A DNA stretch of 64,000 bases from Microbacteriaceae bacterium (GCA_025465095.1 JAODME010000005.1:216225-280224), one strand, 5' to 3'; counted from the first letter of the stretch, positions 7,165 to 16,408 are shown. A program made the numbers and translations. The notes: generated by a model from the letters alone, not told the origin.

Positions 7165-9123
7165 TCAGAAGCCGGCTACAGCAGGCAGCCAGAGTGAAAC
7201 GGCGGGAATCAGCACGATGAGCCCGAGCACGATCGCGATGGGAACGTACAGCCAGCGCATCTCCCAGAAGACCTTGCCCACCTTCGACTTCGTGATGCTC
7301 GCGGCGATGAATACGAGCCCGCCCACGGGAGGTGTGAGCTGCCCGATCATGACGGTCAACACCAGCACCACTCCGAGATGGACGAGGTCGAGCCCCGCTG
7401 CCTCGGCGAGGGGAGCGAGGATCGGAACGACGAGAACCATCGCGGGCGGCGGTTCGAGGATGAGGCCGATCAGGAGCAGGAATACGACGATCCCTGCCAT
7501 CAGGAGCGAGGGGTTCTCGACGTTCGCGAGGGCGGCCGCGAGCGTTGCGGGGACCTGCTCTGCGATGAGCAGCCAGGCGAGAGGGCCGGATGCCGCGAGC
7601 AGGAACAGGATGACCGCGGTGTCGCGAGCGCTTTCGAGCGTCGCCGCCCACACGCCGGATGGACGCAACTGGCGGAAGACGGCGAATCCGAGGATCAGCG
7701 CGAACACGCACGCGGCGGCACCCGCCTCGGTGGCCGTGATCGCTCCGGCGCGCAGAAGGAAGAGCACGCCGATGGGAAGCAGGAAGGCAGGCACGGCATA
7801 GCCGAGGGCGAGCAAGCGTTCACGAGTGGGAGCCTTCTCACCCGCCCGCACCTTGTACTTTCCTCGTCCGCTCAGCCACCACACCGCCACCATGAGGGCG
7901 GCGGCGTAGAGCAGACCCGGTACCACCCCCGCCATGAAGAGCGCCCCCACCGACACGCCCGCGAGCGAGGCGTAGAGGAGGAACGAGATCGATGGGGGGA
8001 GCAGGGTGGCCGTGATGGATGCTGCTGCCGTGATGGAGCTCGCGAACTCGCGGCTGTAGCCCGACTTCTCCATGGGGCCGACGAGGGTTTTGGCGACCAT
8101 CGCGGTGTCGGCGGAGCTCGACCCCGACAGTCCTCCGAGCAGCGTGGACGTTGCGACGTTCACTTGCCCCAGGCCGCCGCGCCAGTGGCCGAAGAACGCG
8201 ATGGCGACCCTGATGAGCGCACTCGTGATTCCGCTGGCATTCATGAGGGCGCCCATGAGCACGAAGAAGGGAATGGCGAGCATGACGAAGTTGGTGCTGA
8301 CAGCGCTGGCGAAGTTGTTCGCGACGACGAGTTCCGGCAGGCCACCCGCCTCGAAGGCGATGACGCTGCCGAGCAGGAGTGCGTGGGCGATAGGGGCGCC
8401 GAGGAGCATGAGCGCCAGCGTGGCCAGGATCGCGAGACCCGTCGTATCGAAGATCACGAGAATGCTTCGACCGATGAGCGTCGTCACGACGAGTGAACCC
8501 GCGAGCCCGAACAGCACGGCGATCATCACGGCGCCGCGGGAGGCGTTCGGCACGCGGGCACGCAGGAGCATCAGCACCGACAGTGCCGCTCCGACGGGCA
8601 GCGCCGCGTACAGCCAGCTGTAGGAGACGCCGAGGTTTACCGAAAGTGCGGTGGTGTCCGTCATCAGACGGATGCCTAGATAGCCGATCACGGCGAGGGA
8701 CGACGCCGACAGGCCGATCGCCACGAGATCGGTGAGTGGGCGGGTGGATGTCGGCAACCGATGGACGAACATCGTCATGCGGATGTGACTGCCGAGCCGG
8801 GTCGCGGTGACTGCTCCGAGCATGACGAGCCATAGGAAAGACCACCGTGCAAGTTCTTCCGGCCACGGCAGCGGCGAGTTGAAGACGTACCGCATGACGA
8901 TCTGGTATGTGGTGACGGCGACCATCACAATCAACAGCGCCGCGCTCACCGCATCGATTGTGGCGTCGAAGACGCGAATGTGAGGTCGTTCTGATCGGGG
9001 AGCCCCGGGAAGCTGTTCGTCTGCGCCGAGTGCAGCTTCCCGGGTCTCGTCATCGAGCGTCGTCGCAGAGATGCCTTCGGACAAGGGTGTGGTGTGGTTT
9101 GCGGGCATCTTTGCTCGTTTCAT
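7165..9123 (-). CDS. TRAP transporter fused small and large permease (DctQM)
   Basis: Tripartite TRAP transporters import organic and sugar acids using ion gradients. This 652-residue protein fuses the small DctQ subunit (about residues 50-200, four helices, including RYVFNSPLPWPEELARW) to the large DctM subunit (about 225-650, roughly twelve helices, with LGGLSGSSSADTAMVAKTLVGPM and the IGQLTPPVGGLVFI block). Fused QM proteins are common for dicarboxylate and uronate systems. The substrate-binding protein gene lies 18 bp upstream and the M24 gene 23 bp downstream, so the three form one operon. Substrate is probably glucuronate or a related uronate, inferred from the LacI operator and neighbours. 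Confidence 0.9.
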   Translation of the reverse strand: MKRAKMPANHTTPLSEGISATTLDDETREAALGADEQLPGAPRSERPHIRVFDATIDAVSAALLIVMVAVTTYQIVMRYVFNSPLPWPEELARWSFLWLVMLGAVTATRLGSHIRMTMFVHRLPTSTRPLTDLVAIGLSASSLAVIGYLGIRLMTDTTALSVNLGVSYSWLYAALPVGAALSVLMLLRARVPNASRGAVMIAVLFGLAGSLVVTTLIGRSILVIFDTTGLAILATLALMLLGAPIAHALLLGSVIAFEAGGLPELVVANNFASAVSTNFVMLAIPFFVLMGALMNASGITSALIRVAIAFFGHWRGGLGQVNVATSTLLGGLSGSSSADTAMVAKTLVGPMEKSGYSREFASSITAAASITATLLPPSISFLLYASLAGVSVGALFMAGVVPGLLYAAALMVAVWWLSGRGKYKVRAGEKAPTRERLLALGYAVPAFLLPIGVLFLLRAGAITATEAGAAACVFALILGFAVFRQLRPSGVWAATLESARDTAVILFLLAASGPLAWLLIAEQVPATLAAALANVENPSLLMAGIVVFLLLIGLILEPPPAMVLVVPILAPLAEAAGLDLVHLGVVLVLTVMIGQLTPPVGGLVFIAASITKSKVGKVFWEMRWLYVPIAIVLGLIVLIPAVSLWLPAVAGF

Positions 9124-9141
9124 CGACGTGGTTCGTGAACG

Positions 9142-10188
9142 TCAGTTCGCGAGTTCCTTCACCTGGGTGATGAACTCTTCTGACCCCGGGTACTTGGCGA
9201 AGTACTCGGCGTTGTAGGCGTCAGCGCGAGCGCGCCATTCGTCGAGGTCGCTCGGCTCCTCGGTAACGGTGACCCCTTCGTCCTGGAGCGCCTTAAGCGT
9301 CTGCGCCTCGAGGTCGCGGCTGGCCTGGCGCACGTCGGCGAAGACACTCCTGCCGACACTGGTGAGACACTCCTGGAGGTCTGCGTCGAGCCCGTCGAAC
9401 CACTCCGAGTTCGCGCGAACCGGCTTGATGTTGAACCAGTGCTTGGTGTTGACGAGGTTGGGAGCCGGCTCCCAGAAGGCGTTCGCCTCGATCTGGGCGA
9501 GGGCACTTTCTCCGGCTTCGATGACGCCGGTCTCGAGCCCGTTGTAAATCTCGGTGAACGGCACCGGTGTGGCGCTCGCGCCCAGTTCGCCCCAGAGCCC
9601 GAGGGGGATCTCCGCTTCCGGCACCCGGATCTTCACGCCGCTGAGGTCTTCGAGGGTTGAAATCTGTTTCGTGGAGAATGTCCAGCGCCAGCCATCCTCG
9701 CCCATGCCGAGGATCGTCACCCCCGTGGTCTCCTCGAGCTGAGCCGCCATCTCACCCTGCATCTCGTCGATGACGCGTTCGACGTGTTCTTCGTCCTCGA
9801 ACAGGTATCCGAGTGACAGGGCGGACACGATCGGTGCCGTCGCGCCTTCGACATCGAATCCGCCGCTGGTGATCTCATAAGTGCCTTGACGGTTCCCGTC
9901 GATGAGGTCGATGAAGCCGCCCAATTGGCCGGCAGGATAATTCGTTCCGACCAGCCGACCGTTCGAGCAGGTTTCCACTTCTTCGACGAAACGGTCGAAG
10001 CCATCGTTCATCGGGGTGCCGATACCGTCAATCGTGGCAACCCGGTAGGTGATGACCTCGCTACCGGCGCCGGCATCGCCGCCGCCGTTGGTCGCCATTC
10101 CCTCCGGAGCGCAACCGCTGATGAGGACCGCTCCTGTTGCGAGAACGCCGAAAACTCCTAGCGCGCGCGCTCTGTTGCGTGAATGCAT
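9142..10188 (-). CDS. TRAP transporter substrate-binding lipoprotein (DctP family)
   Basis: This is a 348-residue extracytoplasmic solute receptor. The N-terminus is a lipoprotein signal peptide with lipobox LISGC near residue 27, followed by a Gly/Asp-rich linker. The mature part carries the DctP/TAXI-type fold with the conserved PEAEIPLGLWGELGA region, where an Arg in VKIRVPEAE would bind the substrate carboxylate. The ATG at 10188 is chosen because GGGAGGCAG lies ahead of it; an upstream in-frame start would put the signal peptide too far inside. First gene of the TRAP operon, downstream of a LacI operator. Confidence 0.9.
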   Translation of the reverse strand: MHSRNRARALGVFGVLATGAVLISGCAPEGMATNGGGDAGAGSEVITYRVATIDGIGTPMNDGFDRFVEEVETCSNGRLVGTNYPAGQLGGFIDLIDGNRQGTYEITSGGFDVEGATAPIVSALSLGYLFEDEEHVERVIDEMQGEMAAQLEETTGVTILGMGEDGWRWTFSTKQISTLEDLSGVKIRVPEAEIPLGLWGELGASATPVPFTEIYNGLETGVIEAGESALAQIEANAFWEPAPNLVNTKHWFNIKPVRANSEWFDGLDADLQECLTSVGRSVFADVRQASRDLEAQTLKALQDEGVTVTEEPSDLDEWRARADAYNAEYFAKYPGSEEFITQVKELAN

Positions 10189-10268
10189 GACACTGCCTCC
10201 CCGTGCGGCAGCGTTGCCGCACATCTCTTGCCGCACAATCGTGGCTATTGACTGCCAGCTTCACATCT

Positions 10269-10284
10269 AGGCAATCGGTTGTCA
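10269..10284. promoter_or_regulatory. LacI-type operator upstream of the TRAP operon
   Basis: AGGCAATCGGTTGTCA matches the dyad TG-N-CAA-N-CG-N-TTG-N-CA seen at 4819 and 10348 except for the first base. On the minus strand it overlaps a TTGACA hexamer (10280-10285), which is a candidate -35 for the TRAP operon. Confidence 0.65.
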
Positions 10285-10347
10285 ACACGGGGATACCCGT
10301 CGATCGCGTGGCGATCGCGAATCGCTGGCTCGACAACGCACCGCGAC

Positions 10348-10363
10348 TGGCAACCGGTTGACA
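10348..10363. promoter_or_regulatory. LacI-type operator upstream of the iolB-like operon
   Basis: TGGCAACCGGTTGACA is a full match to TG-N-CAA-N-CG-N-TTG-N-CA. Its right half contains TTGACA (10358-10363), a candidate -35 for the rightward operon; an 18-bp spacer would place a weak -10 (TGCGAT) at 10382. The spacing to the ATG at 10394 would make the transcript leaderless. Confidence 0.7.
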
Positions 10364-10393
10364 AAGCGCTCGCCGATGTGATGCGATGATGCG

Positions 10394-11251
10394 ATGAACA
10401 GGAACTATCGCTCGGCGATGAGCACGCGCACCGACAACTGGGATGTCTCGATCACGCCGGAGGAGGCCGGATGGGACTTCTCCGGAATCCGCGTGCTCTC
10501 ACTCGCGGCCGGAGAGAGCACGACGTTCAGCACTGAGGACTGCGAATACCTGTTCGTGCCGTTCGAAGGGGCATTCACGGTCACCGTCGACGGCCAGCTC
10601 ATCGCGCTGTCGGGTCGCCCGAGTGTCTTCTCCGGTGGAACCGACGTCATGTACGCGCCGAAGGGTTCAAGCGTCCGCATCGAATCGGCTGACGGCGGTC
10701 GAATCTGCCTGCCGTTCGCTCGGGCCAGGCAGCGCCATCCCCTGCAGTATCTCGCGAAGGCTGCGATTCCGACGCAATTGCGCGGAGCGGGATCGATGAC
10801 CCGCAAGATCTTCGACTTCGGCGGCGTCGACGTGTTGCAGGCCGATCGGCTCATCGCGTGCGAGGTGATCACGCCGGGGGGCAACTGGTCCTCCTACCCG
10901 CCTCACAAGCACGATGAGACGACAGAGCACGAGTCCAAGCTGGAGGAGATCTACTACTTCGAAGTCGCCGACGGGCCGAACGGCCCTGGATTCGCCTATC
11001 AGCGCGTGTCGGACTCGGATGACAGGCCGGCAGACCTGCTCGAAGAGGTGCGCTCGGGCGATGTCGTGCTCGTTCCGCACGGCTGGCACGGGCCGGCGAT
11101 GGCACCCCCCGGATACGACCTGTACTACCTCAACGTGATGGCCGGACCCGCGGCCGAGCGGGCATGGCGGATCACGGACGAGCCGTCGACGGCGTGGGTT
11201 CGAGAATCGTGGGTCGGTCTCGCGCCGGATCCGCGACTCACGACCGGGTGA
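10394..11251 (+). CDS. iolB: 5-deoxy-glucuronate isomerase family protein (IolB/KduI-like)
   Basis: IolB converts 5-deoxy-D-glucuronate to 5-dehydro-2-deoxygluconate in inositol breakdown; its relative KduI isomerises 5-keto-4-deoxyuronate. The 285-residue protein shows the IolB signature GNWSSYPPHKHDE, whose two His and following Glu (KLEEIYY) bind metal. The C-terminal cupin contains PPGYDLYYLNVMAGP with a further ligand in HGWHGP. The first in-frame ATG is used because the -10 spacing would make the transcript leaderless; an ATG at 10418 with AGGAA upstream is the alternative. It heads a gntK-uxuB-manD operon under a LacI operator, far from other iol genes. Its real substrate here may be a uronate rather than an inositol intermediate, which is inference. 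Confidence 0.85.
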   Translation: MNRNYRSAMSTRTDNWDVSITPEEAGWDFSGIRVLSLAAGESTTFSTEDCEYLFVPFEGAFTVTVDGQLIALSGRPSVFSGGTDVMYAPKGSSVRIESADGGRICLPFARARQRHPLQYLAKAAIPTQLRGAGSMTRKIFDFGGVDVLQADRLIACEVITPGGNWSSYPPHKHDETTEHESKLEEIYYFEVADGPNGPGFAYQRVSDSDDRPADLLEEVRSGDVVLVPHGWHGPAMAPPGYDLYYLNVMAGPAAERAWRITDEPSTAWVRESWVGLAPDPRLTTG

Positions 11252-11259
11252 AGCGGGCC

Positions 11260-11874
11260 ATGACCGGGGAACGGATGCCGCAACTCGTCGTCATGGGCGT
11301 GAGCGGGTCAGGGAAATCGACGGTCGGCGCGTTGCTCGCCGAAATGCTGAATGTACGGTTCCTGGATGGCGATTCGCTGCACCCGGCGAGTAACGTCGCA
11401 AAGATGGCGGCGGGTACAGCACTCACGGACGACGATCGTTGGCCGTGGTTGGCCGTCGTGGGGCAGTCGCTCGCCGGTGCCTCCGAGACCGGACTGGTCG
11501 TCGCCTGCTCGGCGCTGAAGCGCTCGTATCGGCTGGCGATCCTGGCGGAGGCGCCCGACGTGCGATTCGTCTTTCTCAAGGGCTCGAGGGAGCTCCTCAT
11601 CAAGCGACTCGGCGAGCGCATCGGCCATTTCATGCCTGCGACACTCCTCGATTCGCAATTCGCGACGCTCGAACCTCTGCAAGATGACGAGCCGGGAATC
11701 ACGGTCCCCATCGATCGATCCCCGGCACAAATCGCGCAAGCGGCCTCTTCTCTTCACGCTTGTTCGCATCAGCGCGAGCTTCGGGCCCGGGTGAGCGGTC
11801 GGGCTCACGCGGTGGTGACGGCCGGGATATCGCCGGAGTCTGCCGATACGACGTCGGCCGTCACGAGAGCCTGA
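11260..11874 (+). CDS. gntK: gluconokinase-family sugar-acid kinase
   Basis: The product is a GntK-type P-loop kinase that phosphorylates gluconate at C6 with ATP. Walker A is GVSGSGKST near residue 17. The family motifs FLDGDSLHP, GTALTDDDRWPWL, VACSALKRSYR and HFMPATLLDSQFATLEPL follow in order. The catalytic core ends at about residue 160. A further 40-odd residues rich in Ala, Ser and Arg have no counterpart in ordinary GntK (160-180 residues). The ATG at 11260 is nine bases after the preceding stop; GTG 11248 and ATG 11275 are alternatives. A second gluconokinase lies at 20661. The presence of gntK in a uronate operon suggests gluconate is co-catabolised or that a related aldonate is its substrate. 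Confidence 0.87.
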   Translation: MTGERMPQLVVMGVSGSGKSTVGALLAEMLNVRFLDGDSLHPASNVAKMAAGTALTDDDRWPWLAVVGQSLAGASETGLVVACSALKRSYRLAILAEAPDVRFVFLKGSRELLIKRLGERIGHFMPATLLDSQFATLEPLQDDEPGITVPIDRSPAQIAQAASSLHACSHQRELRARVSGRAHAVVTAGISPESADTTSAVTRA

Positions 11875-11899
11875 GAAACACCGAAGCACTGAGCAACTC

Positions 11900-13525
11900 A
11901 TGACCGCTATCGATACGGGAGTATCCGTGAAGTTCGAAAACCTGTCCATGTCGACGCTGCGCAGTCGGCAGGGGCAGCCGCATGAGTTCGCCGGGCCTGC
12001 CGTCGACCCGCGGGCAACGACGATCGGCATCGTGCACTTCGGGATAGGCGCGTTCCACCGCAGTCACCAGGCCGTCTACACCGAGGATGCCGCGGCTGCG
12101 GCGGAGGAGGCGCGGTGGGGGATCCTGGGGGTGACCGGCCGCGCTGAGACGGTCGTCGAGCAGCTTCGACCGCAGGACTGCCTCTACGGCGTGCTCACGA
12201 AAGGCGCAACCACGACGAGCCTGCGGATCGTGGGTGCGGTCGTGGAAGTGGCCTGGCCCGGCCGGGACTCGGAGCGGGTCGTCGAGGTACTCGCCGACCC
12301 TGAAACGCACATCGCGACCCTGACCATTACGGAGAAGGGGTACCTGCGTGACGCCGACGGCAGAATCGACCTCGACCTGCCAGCTGTGCGCCACGACCTC
12401 GCGCTCGTCGAAGGGGAACTTGCCGACAGCGGCGGCCCGGATGGCACCGGGACGGCGGGTGGCCCGGGCAGCCCCCTATCGGGCGCGTGGTCGGCCGGCG
12501 GCGACTCGTCGATGTCGCGATCGCCGATCGGGCTGCTCGTGCGCGGACTCGCCCGCCGGTACCGCTCGAACGGCGCACCGTTCACCGTGCTGCCGTGCGA
12601 CAACCTCGTCGACAACGGGATCGTCACCCACCGGATCGTCGTCTCGCTCGTCGCCGCGATCCGCTCCGCAAGCGACCGCGACGGTTTCCTCGCCTGGCTG
12701 GAGCAGGCGGTGACGTTTCCGTCGACGATGGTCGACCGGATCACGCCCGCCGTCACCGACGCCGATCGCGTCGAGGCGGGGAAACTCTCCGGGCTTCACG
12801 ACGAGGCGCTCGTGGTGGCCGAACCGTTCAGCCAGTGGGTCATCGAAGACCGTTTCGCCGGCCCGCGCCCCGCCTGGGAGAAGGTGGGCGCAATCCTCAC
12901 CGACGACGTGCTGCCGTACGAGCGGGTTAAACTGCGCGTGCTCAACGCCACCCACTCGCTCCTGGCCTATCTCGGCGCACTGAAGGGGCTCGACACGATC
13001 GCGGAAGCCGTCGCCGACCCTGCGCTGCTGAGGACCGTGCGTGAGGTTCTCGATCACGACATCCTGCCCACACTGGCTCCTGCGCCTGGCCTGAACCTCG
13101 AAAGCTACCGCGACACGGTGCTCGAACGATTCGCGAACACCGCGCTCGCACACACGACCCGCCAGGTCGCCATGGACGGCTCGCAGAAGCTACCGAATCG
13201 CTTGCTCGGCACGGTCGTCGACCGGCTCGCCGCCGGGCATGTTCCGGCCGGACTGGCGCTCGCCGTGGCGGCCTGGATTGCGTACCTCGCCTCGACCCTC
13301 GCCGAGAACGGTCCGGTGCTGGACGACCCGCTCGCCGACCGGCTGGCGGCGGTCGTCGGCTCGGCGGATGCGATCGAGACGAGTGCCGAGGGCCTTGTCG
13401 CGCGGGTGCTCGCATTGCGAGAGATTTTTCCGGCCGAGATAGCGGACTCGGGCGCGTTCCAGGCGGCGATCGTCGCCCAGTTCCCCCGGGTGCGACACCT
13501 CACCGCAGCACCGCCGCTCGACTAG
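11900..13525 (+). CDS. uxuB: fructuronate reductase / mannitol dehydrogenase family
   Basis: UxuB reduces D-fructuronate to D-mannonate with NADH, the second step after UxaC. The protein has the long-chain mannitol dehydrogenase layout. Its Rossmann domain begins with IGIVHFGIGAFHRSHQAVY. The catalytic motif KLRVLNATHS supplies the active-site Lys and the Asn-His pair. At 541 residues it is longer than usual (about 480), because a Gly/Ser/Pro-rich stretch of about 30 residues is inserted near residues 175-205, just before the SPIGLLVRGLARRY segment. It sits 25 bp after gntK and 57 bp before manD. The operon partners make fructuronate reductase more likely than mannitol dehydrogenase. Confidence 0.87.
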   Translation: MTAIDTGVSVKFENLSMSTLRSRQGQPHEFAGPAVDPRATTIGIVHFGIGAFHRSHQAVYTEDAAAAAEEARWGILGVTGRAETVVEQLRPQDCLYGVLTKGATTTSLRIVGAVVEVAWPGRDSERVVEVLADPETHIATLTITEKGYLRDADGRIDLDLPAVRHDLALVEGELADSGGPDGTGTAGGPGSPLSGAWSAGGDSSMSRSPIGLLVRGLARRYRSNGAPFTVLPCDNLVDNGIVTHRIVVSLVAAIRSASDRDGFLAWLEQAVTFPSTMVDRITPAVTDADRVEAGKLSGLHDEALVVAEPFSQWVIEDRFAGPRPAWEKVGAILTDDVLPYERVKLRVLNATHSLLAYLGALKGLDTIAEAVADPALLRTVREVLDHDILPTLAPAPGLNLESYRDTVLERFANTALAHTTRQVAMDGSQKLPNRLLGTVVDRLAAGHVPAGLALAVAAWIAYLASTLAENGPVLDDPLADRLAAVVGSADAIETSAEGLVARVLALREIFPAEIADSGAFQAAIVAQFPRVRHLTAAPPLD

Positions 13526-13582
13526 ACCGGCCGCACCGACCCCCGCCCGCGTCATAACCATCCGATATCCAATGGAGGCACC

Positions 13583-14821
13583 ATGATCATCGAAAAAGCC
13601 GAAGTCATCGTCACGAGCCCCGACCGCAACTTCGTCACGCTCAAGCTGACGACGGACGACGGCGTCACCGGGCTCGGTGATGCAACTCTGAACGGGCGAG
13701 AACTGTCCGTGGTCAGCTATCTCAGAGACCACGTCGTTCCGCTGCTGATCGGGCGGGATGCGCACAGGATCGAGGACACCTGGCAGTTCCTGTACCGCAG
13801 CGCGTATTGGCGGCGCGGCCCGGTGACGATGGCGGCGATCGCCGCGGTGGACGTTGCGCTGTGGGACATCAAGGCGAAGGCCGCCGGGATGCCGCTGTAC
13901 CAGTTGCTCGGCGGCGCATCCCGCACGGGTCTGCTCGCCTACGGGCACGCATCCGGCAAATCCAACGAGGAGCTTTTCGACAGCGTGCGCGAGCACCAGG
14001 AGCAGGGCTATAGGGCGATCCGCATTCAGACCGGGGTTCCTGGCCTGAAGTCGATTTATGGCATCGCCTCGAACGCCACCTTCGAGGCGAACACGGGTGT
14101 GCGCTACGACCACGAGCCCGCGCAGCGAGGCGCATTCCCGGCCGAGGAGGACTGGGACACCCGCAGCTACCTTCGGCATGTGCCGACGGTGTTCGAGGCG
14201 GTGCGCAACGAGTTCGGCCCGGAGGTTCCGCTGTTGCACGACGGACACCACCGGATGACTCCGATCCAGGCAGCGCAACTGGGCAAGTCGCTCGAACCGT
14301 ACGACCTGTTCTGGCTTGAGGACTGCACGCCGGCGGAGAACCCCGAGGCTTTGCGTCTCGTGCGTCAGCACACGACGACGCCGCTCGCGATCGGCGAGAT
14401 CTTCAACACGGTGTGGGACTACCAGCAGATCATCCGTGAACAGCTCATCGACTACGTACGAAGCGCCGTCACCCACACCGGCGGCATCAGTCACCTGAAG
14501 AAGGTGCTCGAGTACGCCGCGCAGTACCAGATCAAGTCGGGCATGCACGGTCCGACCGACATCTCACCGGTGGGGATGGCGGCAGCGATGCACCTGGGCA
14601 TGGCGATTCACAACTTCGGCATCCAGGAGTACATGCAGCACGGCACGAAGACGAACGCGGTGTTCGAGCAGTCCTACAGGTGGGAGGACGGGATGCTGCA
14701 TCCGGGCGACAAGCCCGGCATCGGGGTCGAGCTCAACGTCGACGAGGCGGGTAAGTACCCATACGAGACCGCGTACCTTCCGTATAACCGCCTGGCCGAC
14801 GGCACCGTCCACGACTGGTAG
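13583..14821 (+). CDS. manD: D-mannonate dehydratase, enolase superfamily (ManD)
   Basis: ManD dehydrates D-mannonate to 2-keto-3-deoxy-D-gluconate (KDG). The 412-residue protein has the enolase-superfamily capping domain (about 1-125) and a beta-barrel. Metal ligands are visible as Asp and His in LLHDGHHR, Glu in FWLEDCTP and Glu in IGEIFNT. The catalytic-loop Tyr lies in KSIYGI, and the late [14 protein letters not shown] block is typical of ManD/RspA-type proteins. GGAGG precedes the ATG. It is the last gene of the iolB-gntK-uxuB-manD operon and is followed directly by a strong hairpin. KDG would then go to the kinase and aldolase encoded around 22-24 kb. Confidence 0.92.
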   Translation: MIIEKAEVIVTSPDRNFVTLKLTTDDGVTGLGDATLNGRELSVVSYLRDHVVPLLIGRDAHRIEDTWQFLYRSAYWRRGPVTMAAIAAVDVALWDIKAKAAGMPLYQLLGGASRTGLLAYGHASGKSNEELFDSVREHQEQGYRAIRIQTGVPGLKSIYGIASNATFEANTGVRYDHEPAQRGAFPAEEDWDTRSYLRHVPTVFEAVRNEFGPEVPLLHDGHHRMTPIQAAQLGKSLEPYDLFWLEDCTPAENPEALRLVRQHTTTPLAIGEIFNTVWDYQQIIREQLIDYVRSAVTHTGGISHLKKVLEYAAQYQIKSGMHGPTDISPVGMAAAMHLGMAIHNFGIQEYMQHGTKTNAVFEQSYRWEDGMLHPGDKPGIGVELNVDEAGKYPYETAYLPYNRLADGTVHDW

Positions 14822-14864
14822 CGGTTCCGTCGTCCCCGACGGGCCGGGTCACGACGGGAACCGC
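14821..14864 (+). terminator. strong hairpin terminating the glucuronate operon
   Basis: A 13-bp stem (14821-14833 paired with 14851-14864, with one bulged G) encloses a 17-base loop and begins at the manD stop codon. No U-run follows, as is common for actinobacterial terminators. It separates manD from the convergent gnd gene. Confidence 0.7.
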
Positions 14865-14953
14865 TCGCTAGGGCTGCAGAGCGGAAGTGAGGGGCCCAGG
14901 TGGGGTTACGCTCGCCAACCACCACTTGGGCGCCCTCACAGGCGACGCATGCC

Positions 14954-16408
14954 TCAGTGGCTGTCCGTCGCCCGCACCTCGGTGCGGTCACCGCTCCACA
15001 GTGTGTGGAAGGTGCCTTCGCGATCGACGCGCTTGTAGGTGTGCGCCCCGAAGAAGTCTCGCTGGCCCTGCACTAGAGCGGCGGGAAGGCGCTCGGACGC
15101 GAGCGAGTCGTAGTAGCTGAGAGCCGATCCGAAGCCGGGGATCGGGATGCCCGACAGTGCGGCAGTGGACACGATTCGGCGCCAGGCGGCCTCGCCATCG
15201 GCCACGGCGGAGGCGAAGTACGGGTCCTCCAGCAGCGTCGTGATTCCGGCGTTCTTCTCGTAGGCCTCGACGATGCGGTTCAGGAATTGCGCGCGGATGA
15301 TGCATCCGCCCCGCCAGATCTTCGCGACCGCACCCTTGTCGATGTCCCAGCCGTACTCCTTGGCTCCCGCGATGATCGCGTCGAAGCCCTGCGCATAGGC
15401 GACGACCTTTGAAGCGTAGAGCGCGGCGCGCACGTCGTCTTCGAACGAGTCATCGACCGACACGGGCGACGGACGCGACGTGATCGTGCCGCGAACGGCG
15501 GCGCGCTGATCGGGCTTGCTCGAGACGGCCCGGGCGAATACGGCCTCGGCGATTCCGCCGACCGGCACGCCGAGTCCGAGAGCGTTCTGCACGGTCCAGA
15601 CGCCGGTGCCCTTCGAGCCGGCCTCGTCGAGGATGACGTCGACGAGAGGCTTGCCCGTCGCGGCGTCCACCTGACGCAGCACCTCGGCGGTGATCTCGAT
15701 CAGGTAGGACTCGAGGTCGCCGCCGTTCCACTCTTCGAACACGGAGGCGATCGCCGCCGGCTCGTGCCCGCCGACCCGGCGCAGCAGGTCGTAGGCCTCG
15801 GCGATGAGCTGCATGTCGGCGTACTCGATGCCGTTGTGGATCATCTTGACGAAGTGCCCGGCGCCATCGGTGCCGACGTGCGTGACGCACGGCTCCCCCT
15901 CGGCGACCGCGGCGATCGAGGACAGGATCGGCCCGAGGGTCTCGTATGCCAGAGCGGATCCGCCGGGCATGATCGACGGCCCGTTGAGGGCGCCCTCTTC
16001 GCCGCCCGAAATTCCGGCGCCGACGAAGTTGATGCCGGTCGCGCGCACGGCCTTCTCCCGGCGGATGGTGTCGGTGAACAGTGCGTTGCCGCCATCGACG
16101 ATGATGTCGCCGGGCTCGAACGCGGCGGTGAGCTGGTCGATGACGGCATCCGTTCCGCGACCGGCCTGCACCATGATGATGGCGGTTCGGGGCTTGCTAA
16201 GCGACGCGGCGAAGTCCTCGATCGACTTCGACGCGACGAATCCGGCCTCCGGATGCTCGGACAGCAGCAGATCGGTGCGCTCGGGAGAGCGGTTGTACAC
16301 CGCGACGGTGTTTCCTTCGCGGCTGGCGAGGTTCCGGGCAAGGTTCGAGCCCATCACCGCCAGTCCGACCACTCCTATGTTCGCAGTCGCGCTGCCCTGA
16401 TCAGTCAC
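14954..16408 (-). CDS. gnd: 6-phosphogluconate dehydrogenase, decarboxylating, NADP-dependent
   Basis: Gnd oxidatively decarboxylates 6-phosphogluconate to ribulose 5-phosphate. The 484-residue product is full length. The Rossmann motif is GVVGLAVMGSNLARN, the substrate-binding GISGGEEGALNGPSIMPGG and the catalytic Lys segment HFVKMIHNGIEY are intact, and the C-terminal helical domain contains IWRGGCIIRAQFL. It starts with GTG eight bases inside the end of the upstream GntR gene, with AGGAG ahead, so the two are translationally coupled. It is the outlet for 6-phosphogluconate made by the two gluconokinases in the window. Confidence 0.95.
   Translation of the reverse strand: MTDQGSATANIGVVGLAVMGSNLARNLASREGNTVAVYNRSPERTDLLLSEHPEAGFVASKSIEDFAASLSKPRTAIIMVQAGRGTDAVIDQLTAAFEPGDIIVDGGNALFTDTIRREKAVRATGINFVGAGISGGEEGALNGPSIMPGGSALAYETLGPILSSIAAVAEGEPCVTHVGTDGAGHFVKMIHNGIEYADMQLIAEAYDLLRRVGGHEPAAIASVFEEWNGGDLESYLIEITAEVLRQVDAATGKPLVDVILDEAGSKGTGVWTVQNALGLGVPVGGIAEAVFARAVSSKPDQRAAVRGTITSRPSPVSVDDSFEDDVRAALYASKVVAYAQGFDAIIAGAKEYGWDIDKGAVAKIWRGGCIIRAQFLNRIVEAYEKNAGITTLLEDPYFASAVADGEAAWRRIVSTAALSGIPIPGFGSALSYYDSLASERLPAALVQGQRDFFGAHTYKRVDREGTFHTLWSGDRTEVRATDSH

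Noticed and set aside
7142..7711. N-terminal extension of the M24 protein
   Set aside because: The frame is open upstream but overlaps the TRAP permease gene. The ATG at 7141 has a strong ribosome-binding site and gives normal length.
6044..7801. 585-codon plus-strand frame opposite the M24 and TRAP genes
   Set aside because: It crosses two well-supported genes on the other strand and shows no recognisable domain.
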